A program made the translations under genes and the position numbers. From Aedes albopictus (Eukaryota; Arthropoda; Insecta; Diptera; Culicidae): a DNA stretch of 64,000 bases. Every line of letters begins with the position of its first letter. Within the stretch, counting starts at the first letter, position 1. The stretch is from contig NC_085137.1 of assembly GCF_035046485.1 (NCBI RefSeq), forward strand, positions 497,942,536-498,006,535, written 5' to 3'. This document shows positions 34,723 through 44,431 of this stretch, one piece after another. Under the pieces are notes generated by a model. It was given only the letters and a program-made list of their open reading frames with translations. It ran no database searches and was not told where the DNA came from.

Positions 34723-35243
34723 CTTGAAACCCCATGCAAATGCACGGTTAGGTAAAGTGAAAAAAAATTCTAGCAGTCATGCTAACATCGTAGGTTATGC
34801 CAGTGTTCAACAATTGGATCATGGATGCATAATGATAGTGTGATAAGAAAAATATTTTTTCAATTTAAATTACAATGAAAATGTGATTTTAAACAATGTT
34901 AAACTGTTAATGACATCCTTCCATGTCTTGTAACTATGGTGTGCCTTTGATATTTGTGGTCGATTTGCCCGCAAAGCTTAATTCGTAACAGCAATTTCTT
35001 AACATTAATCTTAAGAATTGTGCAGTTTTCGTGTCATCAGCGGTACAAAATTTTCAATCAATTTTTTTGACGTAAAATATGTATAATTTTGTAACTTAAT
35101 TAGAGCAATATCGTGACCCATATGTATATGCATCTACATCATAAGTTTACGTTGGATGAAAATTACTTAAGTAAGGTTTATAATAAAATATTCAGAAACT
35201 GTTCAACATTTGGGTAGTGTTCAACAATTAGCGAATTACCCTA

Positions 35244-36735
35244 CTTCTTAGAATTTTAGCAATTCCCTACCAAATAGTGCAATGTGATGATTTCCATGGA
35301 ACTACAAAAATTGAACCAAGCTTAATCTTATTCGATTCGATCTTGGAATCCCATATGCATATTATCTACGCTCAGCATCTAGAGAGCTCGTGCCATCTAG
35401 CTAATATTTTCCATTTCAGATCAAATGCCGACCGTAGCTTAACTGCTGTTTGAAGTCATAATCACTGTCGGGAACAGAAACGCATAATTGTATTACATTT
35501 TAACACATCATCAATAATCGTGATTGGCACCGTTGCTGGCTGTTAATGCTACACATCAGCTTTAGCAATTACCCATTTTCAATAAACAATCGAGGCGATC
35601 AATCACGTGTCACTTGAAGAATTGACATGAGAGCTTTGCAGCTTCCATCCGCTAGACATCTGGGCTTCAAGAGAATAGAAATCAACAGATCCGTAGAAAA
35701 ATAAATCAGAAGGCTCTTATTAAGGTGTAGGAAACATCTTCTGCAAAACTGCGATGGTACGATGGCAACGCGGCATTGCCAAATGATAACGAAAGCTGTT
35801 TGCTGTCAAGATTAATTGCCACGCATTGCGACATCTCAACCTCTCGGTAACGAGAGGAGAACCCAATTAGGTGTCGAGCGACCCACAAGAATGGAATCGT
35901 TGGTACTAAATTTGGAAGGTATGTTCGCGGAAAAGCTGGTATTTTTTGCTTTGACCGAGCATATTGTGTTATATACAATTGTGTTAGATACAATTGCCTT
36001 GAAGGAAGTTGTGTGACGAAGCTAAATTGAGAGCAGCATTATTCAGAACTGTAGTTCTACGATTCCTCCATATGCGTTATATGAAATCTCTCACTTCGAA
36101 TGATTGTCTGCAAAATTTCTAGAGTCAGCTTGTTCAATGGTATTGCCCTTTAAATATTGCCGGATATGGCTTTCATTATATCTATTCAACTGTGCCGTTG
36201 AGTAACATGACGATTCTTTTTTAAAATCTTTCATACGTTGAAAAACACAAAATCGTGTTAATTTTCCAGTCTAAAAGCCCAGTCGATGAAAGGGTAACCA
36301 TTTTCCATCGTTGAATTGACTTCTTTTTCGGAATCTGTCTGGTCCTAGTTCAGCAAATTTCGGAGTCCATTCCAATCTGGTGGGTCACCGCAAGCAAAAC
36401 CACAGATAGACGAAGGTCAGTCTAGCCACACGCATCGTGTTATATTTTATGCGCGTTGGCAAGTCTCAGGGGTCATAAAAAATAAAGTGCGTGTAATAAG
36501 GATTTTTTTATTATGCCACCCACATTCCATTCTGAAAGGGTGTTTGTGGGTAGAAGGTTATTGCATTGTGATTTTTTTTTTGGGAACATCAAGCAAAACA
36601 GAGCATTTCATGATGCTCAGAGAGAATACGTATGATGACAGTAGGGTAGAATGGACTGTTTTTTTTTCCTGAGGTCATTTGAGGTTATGGTACAACGAAA
36701 GAAATAAACAATTACAGAAATTAATCGAATCTTTT
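35244..36735. other. Single-copy-looking, AT-rich DNA
   Basis: I see no inverted-repeat ends, SINE boxes or repeat vocabulary. A 95-codon minus-strand frame (35706-35993) and a 66-codon plus-strand frame over it show no domain. It is possible intronic or intergenic host DNA. Confidence 0.35.
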
Positions 36736-36739
36736 CCGG

Positions 36740-36953
36740 GGCTCGTGACGTATGTAACTATAGTCACACGTTAGCTTCATAATCCAATTCACAATCATCA
36801 GCCTATTCATCATTTACCTGAGGAACAAGGGAGGGAAAAGGGGATAGGATATGGAAAAGGACAGATAAGGGAATAGGATCGTCAGACACGCATAAGCGTA
36901 CCACTATGGGTTCAAACAGCGCCCTGAAAAGGGCACTGCTATAACGAATATAG
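36740..36953 (-). pseudogene. Probable 3' untranslated tail of the minus-strand LINE
   Basis: If the retroposon at 36977-37510 is removed, the minus-strand LINE sequence runs from the ORF end directly into this segment (minus strand: TGCGATAGGCTCTCTTTACG then CTATATTCGTTATAG). Pyrimidine-rich CCTTTTCC words dominate. The 3' end is not defined by a clear tail. Confidence 0.4.
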
Positions 36954-36976
36954 CGTAAAGAGAGCCTATCGCAGTT

Positions 36977-37510
36977 AGCGTTAGCGTTAGCGTAGTTACG
37001 GTATACTTCGTAGATTGGATACTAACAACATTCATGTACCTTTTGCTAATCTTGCTCGGATTGCTTTTCGGAACAAAGCTGGGGAGTTAACTTCGCTCCA
37101 ATCTTATGCAAGAATACCAAAAGCACAAATGTCATTATTCCCGGCCACGCCCATCTTTACCGTAACTTGGGATAGGGGAAAGGAAAGGTTGATGTAGCAC
37201 TTATTTAAGAGGCCTCCGACTCAGTGACACTCCCATAAGTACTACGGAGTGGGTGGTTGGGAGATGTATTATGTAGGTCAAGGATTCGCCTGATATTTTT
37301 TTTCTATTTATTGTATAAATAAGTATGTTTCGGCTCAGTGCGAGGCACAAGCAGAACCGATTCCTCCAGGGTCATCGGGACTTTGCAATAAATGTTTAAC
37401 AGGCAAGGAAAAAAAAAATTGGTGACTCGAAAAATAACAAAATAAAAATAAAATAAAATAAACAAAAAAAAAATCACGTTACACAACAACAAAAACTTTT
37501 CGAACAAAAA
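36977..37510 (+). mobile_element. Retroposon with (GCGTTA)n head and A-rich tail
   Basis: A 23-bp sequence (CGTAAAGAGAGCCTATCGCA plus GTT) is repeated exactly at 36954-36976 and 37511-37533, a target duplication of the length made by target-primed reverse transcription. The insert begins AGCGTTAGCGTTAGCGTAG and ends in an A-rich stretch (CGAACAAAAA), so it is oriented on the plus strand. It carries GGCTCAGTGCGAGGCAC and AATAAATG-type words but no reading frame that I recognise. It is either a 5'-truncated LINE or a SINE without an evident tRNA head. Confidence 0.8.
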
Positions 37511-37514
37511 CGTA

Positions 37515-37989
37515 AAGAGAGCCTATCGCAGTTGCGCACAAACTGGACAGTTACATATCAAATGATACGAAGTTCCATAATAGGATTCACAGCTATCGCA
37601 TACAAATGAATCAGCTTGCTGAATATTCACCATGTGATAGCTGAGTCAGCAGTGGCCAGTCAATGCTTTGACCAACACGCTGCAATTCTGCTTGGACAGA
37701 TTTGTTAGATACTTTGCCACCGCTGGAGATGGCTCACTGCAATACAATTTTGTTTGACGACATGACTCCAAACTATTCCAATATTGTTTGTGCTGAGTGA
37801 CAGCCCAGGAAATTCAATCTGATGCTTGACCCAAGACTTCGCTATCGGAATAACTGGCTCAGGGCCAATGAAGCCATGTGATGCTCTAGCGATCCAGTCA
37901 AAGATAACTAACTTTGACCTAGAGCTGGCCGAAGCAAGTGCTTTAATAGCTGCCTGGCTATCTGAATAGAAGTATATGACTTTGACCAT
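37515..37989 (-). pseudogene. LINE 3' end: RNase H and Cys/His tail remnant
   Basis: On the minus strand, VIYFYSDSQAAIKAL matches the RNase H domain of R1/LOA/I-type LINE ORF2, including the Asp of SDSQAA. It is followed after a deletion by FIGPEPVIPIAKSWVKHQI, the segment that normally follows the WVPGHxGxxGNxxAD motif, which is missing. After a frame change, LTGHCLLSYHM, then CDSC, then YHLICNCP gives the conserved C-terminal Cys/His region, ending QLR and a stop near 37515. The missing catalytic segment and frame changes show a pseudogene. The element's 3' tail is split by the retroposon at 36977. Confidence 0.8.
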
Positions 37990-38356
37990 TACGTGCCATT
38001 ACGTGGATTTTAGTTAATATTCTGTTCTTTTAAAGCTCCATCCAATTAGCCCGAACGCCAATCCGAATCATTCAGGAGATTGCCCAAAAAATGCTCACTG
38101 TGGATAACTTATTAAAAGTTGATGAAACTTAATCAGTGAGAAAAGGGTAACCGTTGGGGTAATCTGTAACAACGTTGTCTTTCATGATCAAGAAAGGTTT
38201 GTGGAAACGTAAAGAAGCAAATGCAATGCATTTAAGAAAACTATGACGAAGGGAGAGGTTTCAGATTCAAACACTTTGCCTAATGTGTTCTTTTAAAATT
38301 AGCTTGAACATTTGCTGTTGGCGCTGATCACAAATCATATTTAAATAATAAATTTT
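37990..38356. other. Non-coding stretch
   Basis: Apart from a short duplication (ATTACGTGCCATTACGTGG at 37988-38006), nothing is recognisable between the LINE remnant and the repeat mosaic that starts near 38357. Confidence 0.4.
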
Positions 38357-38729
38357 ACCTTCTTTTTATCATTGGCTGTTCTTTGGAGCTGTAAAATGCT
38401 GTTGCAATAAAGCTGTAGATTTTTTAGAATTCTCCTTCTCAAGATATGGCTGTACTTTCGAAATTATAGTTATTGATATGAAAACCATAAGTATTTTAAT
38501 CTGAAACGTTTCCTTTTTTCAAATGATGACTGTTCTTTTCATCATAATTCATTTGTTATGGAATTCTTTCGAATTTACATTGTCCACCCGTGAACTGTTG
38601 ATGAGTTGGTCGGCTGGTACTGACTAAACTGGTAATTTCTCCATAGAATTTATTCTTTCTTTTCATAAGAGGCTACTTTTTCGATTTGAAGTTGAAACTA
38701 TCTATCTATACTTATCTATTGGGATGATG

Positions 38730-38820
38730 ACCTATTCGGGGTAATGGCTTTTGTAATAGTAATAATGTCCTATTCGAGGTTATGATGGCATTTGGGCCGT
38801 GGCATTCGGGGTAATGGGGT
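38730..38820. repeat. Short-word array, ATTCGGGGTAATGG type
   Basis: Words such as CTATTCGGGGTAATGG, CTATTCGAGGTTATGATG and GCATTCGGGGTAATGGGG follow each other. This is one version of the CATT-core-AATGG vocabulary found at four more places up to 42245. A weaker example (GCCATTCGGCCGAATGTC) is at 39950-40000. Confidence 0.55.
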
Positions 38821-39599
38821 AGAGTTTCTTTTACAGAAATAGTGTCACTGAGTTGTTTGGTGGCCAAACTATTACCTATCCTTCGGTGATTTTCCCTTCT
38901 TCTCTTCAAAGGCTGTTCTTTCGAGTTGCACTGCTGTATATGTTGGCATTTGAACTACTAACTGCACAACAAACATTGTTGTTGTAAAATAGACGATCAA
39001 GCCATTCAGAAGCTTAATTTTTGAAATTTTGGTTGAATAAGCTGTTATTCAGCTGCCATTGTTAGTATGTATATAAGTTTTGTCCTTCTATCGATTATAT
39101 GATGTTCTTTTAAATTACACTCTTACATGATCCAAGTCTACATCTAAGATTTTTTCCTTCTTTTAATAATAGGATGTTCTGTTTGGTGAACAATCTGCAA
39201 ACTTCTCTGTCAAATATTTTTTTCTAATTATATGTTGATTTTCCGAGGGCTGTTTTCTAATCGTTTCGAGCTAATGACCATTTGGCCTACAAACAGAGAT
39301 TTCCCCTTCTTTAAATCATAAACTGTTTTTTGCTTATCAAAAGAACAGCTTATGAATCAAAGAAGGGTAAATATCTAGAGTGAATGCTAACAGCGTCAAC
39401 ACAACAAATGTAAGCTGCAGTGATTAGTTTTATTCAAGCATATGCCCTGTGAATTCCTATCGCTGATCATTTCAGAGAAAATTTGATAACATGGTTTTTT
39501 GAGGAACTTGATATTCAGCATGCTTTTCTGATCCACAATAGAAAATTATACATGCACTTTTTAAACTGAACAAAATAAATGAACTTTATTCACAAAATC

Positions 39600-39757
39600 G
39601 GTTGTGTACCATTTCACCGAAAACCATTTCGCGGAATTTTTTTTTCGCGGTGTAACATTTCGCGGAATGCACCATTTCGCCGAATACCATTTCGCGGAAC
39701 GACTTTTCGCGGAATGAACTGTTTCGCGGAATACCATTTCGCGGAATGTAATGCTTT
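39600..39757 (+). repeat. Short-word array, ACCATTTCGCGGAATG type
   Basis: Eight or so 16-19 base words with the core TTTCGCGGAAT follow one another, including a variant in which the core is preceded by a T run. An inverted counterpart with the same word order lies at 41567-41706, and the flanking ATTCACAAAATC / GATTTTGTGGAT is shared too, so the two are inverted copies of one element. Confidence 0.75.
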
Positions 39758-40463
39758 GCAAATAATAATGGAATAACACATTATTTTCTCTGCTAAACTT
39801 TACTAGATCCATCACCGATTCATGCGCAATCATAATCACCTTAGCTTTACGATTGTACTAATTGATGATAAATCTGTTACTTTTCTGGACAAAATTTTAC
39901 CTTCTTTGATTCGTAGGCTGTTCTTGAGAGTTCTAAACGTCAAGCCAAAAGCCATTCGGCCGAATGTCTTTAGGTCAAATGGAAATGCGGCCAAATAGAC
40001 ATTAGGCGCAATGACCAACAAGCCATCGTTGTCACAAAAGTTGTACTTTCAAGCGCTCTTTCAAGTTTTTGATTTCCTTAAATCAAGTCTGTTCTTTCCA
40101 GTAACGTTGTTGTTTGGCGACTGAATTGTTAAATTTTTCATCATTTACCTTCTTCTCTTCAAAGGCTGTTCATGCGGTGTGTAGTTTTTAATGATCAAAT
40201 TGATATCTCTATAGGAGATTTGACCTTCTTTTGATAATAGGCTGTTCTTTCAAGTTTACTGTTAAAAATGTTGGCTAGTGACCGAACTTATAACTTATCT
40301 GAGATTTTTCATTCTGTCAAAAATGGGGTGATCTTTAGAGTAACACTACAGACAACAGACGTATCACTTGGAACAAAATGCGATAAAAATCATCGCCACG
40401 AAAACATAATCGCCCAATGTTAACTATGCTGTGGTTCACAAACCCACTGAGTAGATGGCGGTA

Positions 40464-40752
40464 CAGTAGACGTTCGCTCGGTGCAAACGGTTTAACTGCA
40501 ATGCTTTTTAACTGCAAGTCCGCTAAGTGCAACAATTTTGCAGTTATCGCACCGCTAGCCGTCAAAATGAGATGTCAACAGCGATGCGATGTTTTTCGCA
40601 TGCACTTTTGTTGCAATGCGATGTTTTTCAAATGCACATTCGTTGCATTTTGCAGCAACTGACAGTTTTTTGACGTCTGTCAGTTGTTGCAGTTATCGAA
40701 TTTCATTCGGTAAGTGAAACGTAAACATGTTGCACTTATCGAACGTCTACTG
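40464..40752. mobile_element. pogo-like TA-target MITE, 289 bp
   Basis: The left end CAGTAGACGTTCGCTCGGTG and the inverse of the right end CAGTAGACGTTCGATAAGTG share the first 13 bases and then continue similarly into GTGCAA. TA flanks both sides (40462-40463, 40753-40754). A CAGTAGA start and TA target are typical of pogo/Tigger-type elements. The interior repeats GATGCGATGTTTTTC and a GTTGCAGTTATCG word found near both ends. Non-coding. Confidence 0.8.
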
Positions 40753-41566
40753 TAGTTAGTAAACGTCAAACAGGAGTAAAAACGATGCAGGCGCCATGAG
40801 CAAGCGATTAGCGAACTACAGAATATTTGAATAATCCGTTAAAAAAGGAAACGATGAGAAGTGAGTAGAGTGAGACGTCTGTTTGTCTGTGGTAACACTG
40901 CTGGTAAGTTTTTTGGTGGCCAGGCTGCTGACGTTAGAGATTTATCCTTCTTTAAAACAAGGGCTGTTCATTCAAGTTGCACTGGAGATATCTATTGGCG
41001 GTCTTATTGCTAACTCTGTGGTAGATATGTTTTTTAGATCTTTCGAGGCCTATTATCTTATTGATCTAACATCTACTCAGCCCAGTGATTGTTCGGCCCA
41101 ACGTCCATTCAATGTAATCTCCTTCCCTTAAGCTAAGTAACACTCCTTAGTGATAACTTTACCAGATTTCTCATTTATTTTTTGTTTGTATGTTCTAACT
41201 AACTCAAACTGTTGTAATAGATATTAGAAAAAATATTATTTTTGTATTATATATGGTTTTTCCATATTTCAAACAATCACTGTTTTAACAGATATGCTAT
41301 GTTCAATACGAAACTTTTCCTTCTTCTGGTCAAAACTGTTCTTTCATAAATTGTATGCATTATACTTATTTTGGCATACCTGCTCAATTAATATTACCAG
41401 AGAATTTCCCTTCTTTCATACATAGGCTGTTCTTTCAAAGTATACTGCTACAAAAATGAATTTTTGATATGAAGTATTCCATTTTTCATGTGCTGATTTG
41501 AATTGTGAATCTCATCATGATGTTGTCTCTCGATAAATTAAATTGTTTGCTCTTATTAACGATTTT

Positions 41567-41715
41567 CCGCGAAATGGTACATTCCGCCAAATGGTTTTCG
41601 GCGAAACGGTGCATTCCGCGAAATGGTTCATTCCGCCAAATGTCATTCCGCGAAATGTTACACCGCGAAAAGGAATTCCGCGAAATGGTTTTCGGCGAAA
41701 TGTTATACAATCCAC
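41567..41715 (-). repeat. Short-word array, ATTCCGCGAAATGGT type (inverted copy)
   Basis: Read on the minus strand it reproduces the order of the 39600-39757 array, including the distinctive TTTTCGCGGTGTAACATTTC. Differences between the copies are mostly single substitutions in the core (CGCGG, CGCCG or GGCGG). Confidence 0.75.
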
Positions 41716-41744
41716 AAAATCATAATTTGTGCATAGTAATAAAC

Positions 41745-41895
41745 TATTCGGGTAAATGTCGCATTCGGGTAAGTGTCGCATTCGGGTAAATGGCGCATTC
41801 GGGTAAATGTCGCATTCGGGTATTTGGCATTCAGGTATATGTTACATTCGGGTAAATGGTTTTCGGGTAAATGTCTTTCGGGTAAATGTTATATA
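41745..41895 (-). repeat. Short-word array, GCATTCGGGTAAATGTC type
   Basis: About ten words of 14-18 bases have the core ATTCGGGTAAATG. On the minus strand the order of connecting bases (AAAACCATTTACCCGAATGT, then AACAT) parallels the CGCGGAAT arrays, with ACCCGAAT replacing the core. It directly follows the array at 41567-41715. Confidence 0.7.
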
Positions 41896-42154
41896 ACCGT
41901 TCTTTCGATGCCTGTTTTCGGTCACTTTTCATAAATATTTTTTTTCTGAACATGCACATTTCAGTACCATCCACCCCCGTTGGTGTAACAGCTTCTCATC
42001 TGATCAATTTGTTGTTTGACCCCCGCTAATCTTGTTCAAATTGTTCAAACGTCATTTTGCTCAGGGAACGGGGTGAAACGAAACACAGAATCAAAACAAA
42101 ATAACATAAAAGATTTCCATTAGTGTGTTTTTCGATGCCCCACAGAGGTTACTT

Positions 42155-42245
42155 AAGGGTAAATATGTTTCCGGTAAATAGAACATACCGGTAAACGGTT
42201 TTCCGGTAAATGGCATTCCGGGTAATGGTTATCCGGGTAATGGTA
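42155..42245 (-). repeat. Short-word array, TTCCGGTAAATGG type
   Basis: Six words use the core CCGGTAAA or CCGGGTAATGG. On the minus strand they read ACCATTACCCGGAATGCC and so on, again the same frame of connecting bases with a changed core. Confidence 0.65.
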
Positions 42246-43177
42246 TTAAATCGCCTAGAACCGAATCGACGCTGTTACGGCGCGTCGGATTTTGGAAACT
42301 TCGATCCGTGGGATGGTGAGGCGATCCCCAACAGATTCTATGTACAGTTTTCAATGAAAAAATATACATTTTTTTTCCTATATCAAATCGTACTTAAGTT
42401 ACAACGAATTCCAAAAAAAAATGCACAAGTCATTGTTAATGTTAACCGAGATTTTTTACTGTACCACTGTTTTAGTTATAAATGACCAATTTTTTTGACC
42501 AATTGTGAATTTTCGGACCGTCTTAACCTTTCAGGACGCGCGCCATCAAGCAACCGAAACTGCACCGCACTCGCGCTGTATACGACGAGCAAGGTTTTTC
42601 TGTAGTGTTTTACTTTTTACAACAGCGTGCGTCCTGAAGGATTACTACAATTTTCAAAGTTCATTTTGTTCATTTCATTTATTTTTTTGTTATTCAAAAA
42701 CGGTTTCATGTAGGGAAAATAATATATATACTTTATCCATTGAAAATTATATGTAAAATCTTTTTTTTTTGATATTTTAAATATAAAAAAATTGTTAACT
42801 TTTGCTGGTTTTGAAAATTAATGAAATATAAAAATTTGAAAAAAAAAAAATAGTGGCCATTCTTGGCTACGTGACCATTTTTTAGGCTGGAATCAGTTTT
42901 CAACAGAAAAATATTTGAAAAAAAAATTGAAGGGTAAGACTTTTCGAAAATTGGAACATTATGACATCTAATATAGATGATCGGCAATGAGTATAACTCT
43001 CTGAGTATTTTTTTTCTTCTAAAAGTCCTTCAAATATTTTGAAACATCTTCGAATACATCATTTTACAGTTACAGTTTTTTGAAAGTATTTTTGACATAC
43101 CCTTTCAAAAGTAAGGTGAAAAACATGTTTGGATAGAAGTTCAAAATTTCATTTGAACTGAAGAAGGTCGCGTCTAT
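42246..43177. other. AT-rich non-coding DNA with one small MITE
   Basis: Apart from the possible MITE at 42527-42640, this is AT-rich sequence with long A and T runs. Frames of 83-91 codons have no recognisable domain. Confidence 0.4.
42527..42640. mobile_element. Possible 114-bp MITE with TTCAGGACGCRCGC ends
   Basis: The left side reads CCTTTCAGGACGCGCGC and the inverse of the right side reads CCTTCAGGACGCACGC. I could not define a target duplication. CAGGACGCGC-type words are, from memory, frequent in Aedes repeats. Confidence 0.5.
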
Positions 43178-43185
43178 GCGGTTCG

Positions 43186-43408
43186 CAGGGCCGGATCTAA
43201 GGGGTGGCTGGGGGGGGGGGGGGCCGGGCCCCGGGCCCCCACATTTTAGGGGCCCCACAAAAACTTTTTTGGTTGCTAACATTAGCATTATTTTTCTCAT
43301 ATTGCTCAAGTACTGTTCGAAAATAAGGAAAACATTTTTGGTCATCTCTCCGAGGGGCCTCCACATCCGCTCGGGCCCCGGGCCCCCACAATCCTTAATC
43401 CGGGCCTG
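43186..43408. mobile_element. hAT-type MITE, GGGCCCCGGGCCCC-rich
   Basis: It starts CAGGGCCGGATCTAAGG and the inverse of its end reads CAGGCCCGGATTAAGG. A perfect 8-bp duplication GCGGTTCG lies at 43178-43185 and 43409-43416. GC-rich subterminal blocks (GGGCCCCGGGCCC) occur on both sides with an AT-rich centre. The structure and duplication support a hAT origin. Confidence 0.9.
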
Positions 43409-43469
43409 GCGGTTCGTATCTTGAGCTGGAAATGTTCCATAGTAGAACAAAAATCATTCAGGCGCTGCA

Positions 43470-43837
43470 TTAAGGCGAAACTGGAAGCATTTTCTCATTT
43501 TGTTGGTTTTTGATTTTTTATTAAATAACGAAGCAATATTTTCAAAATCGGTTTTCGTGCACATGTAGAGTATGGATCAGGGTACCTTCTGATTTTTTTA
43601 CGCGGTAGAAAATGTTTTTCGTTTTTGCAGAAACCATTTTTTAGTGAAATTTTGTTCAAAAATGGTTTCTGCAAAAACGGAAAACATTTTATACCGCTTA
43701 AAAAATTCAGAAGATACCCTGATCCATACTCTAGTCTACATGTGCACGAAAACCGATTTTGAAAATATTGCTTCGTTATTTAATAAAAAAAAAATCAAAA
43801 ACCAAAATATGAGGAAATGCTTCCAGTTTCGCCTTAA
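43470..43837. mobile_element. Foldback element with arms of about 175 bp
   Basis: The left arm (43470-43642) and right arm (43658-43837) are inverse copies with scattered differences. Shared blocks include TAAGGCGAAACTGGAAGCAT, AAAATCGGTTTTCGTGCACA and TTTTTGCAGAAACC. A 15-base loop separates them. No target duplication was found. It is a non-coding foldback MITE or the fused ends of a larger element. Confidence 0.8.
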
Positions 43838-44431
43838 ATTAAAGTGCAGCTGTCAATTGTAACTACTCACGTAGTACTTCACAAGGTAATAGTGCTTTTA
43901 ATTAGGCTTGGTGGCTATGAATACAAAAAAAGTAAAAATTCATGTGTAATACTCATTTTTTCAGCTGTGTAGTGTCTTAGTGGACAATAAAAAAGGGATT
44001 AAAATTAGCAATAAGGCAGCTAAGGATTTTTTTATTATCGTACAAATTGGTACGATGGTTCTCAGAACATGACGATTTTTTTTTTCATAAGTAGGGTTCA
44101 TATATATATATATATATGAACAAAAACAAAATTGATAAAAAATCAAGGTTACCTTATTTTTAGGAAAACTCCAGTGGAATCATTTTCCACAGACACCACC
44201 TACTTTGAAAAATCATAACTCAAGAACGAGCATCGTAGACACAATGTTTTTTTTTGTGAAATCATAAACAAATTTTCTCAGCAATTGAGAAAAAAAAATA
44301 CAAAATGAAAATTGTTTTCCATCAAATTTTCCACTGTTGAGGAAAATTGGTTGGAAAAGTCGGAAAACTATTTTCGAAGTCCGGAAAAATTCCTTAAACA
44401 ATATTTTTGAAAGGAAATTTTATAAGCTATA

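Larger units (their letters stand above)
33555..35241. mobile_element. TA-target TIR element, 1.7 kb, with nested MITE
   Basis: The left end GGGTAATTCGCCAATTGTTG and the inverse of the right end GGGTAATTCGCTAATTGTTG differ at one of 20 positions. TA is found on both sides (33553-33554, 35242-35243). The words GTTGAAC and TTCAACA recur several times near both ends. Inside are a block of CCTGAAAC-type repeats (34195-34457) and a 265-bp MITE (34458-34722). No transposase is recognisable. Confidence 0.85.
38357..41440 (+). repeat. Degenerate array of CCTTCTT...GGCTGTTCTTTC units
   Basis: At least twelve units carry the pattern CCTTCTTTTxATxATAGGCTGTTCTTTC, for example near 38357, 38893, 39157, 39899, 40148, 40221, 40948 and 41409. 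Better-preserved units continue as AAGTTGCACTGCTGTATATGTTGGC. The spacing is about 70-600 bases and all clear units lie on the same strand, so this looks like a decayed tandem array with later insertions (the MITE at 40464 and the short-word arrays). No coding potential is evident. Confidence 0.7.

Noticed and set aside
39600..39757. CRISPR-like appearance of regularly spaced short words
   Set aside because: The words are contiguous or nearly so, without unique spacers, and the genome is eukaryotic.
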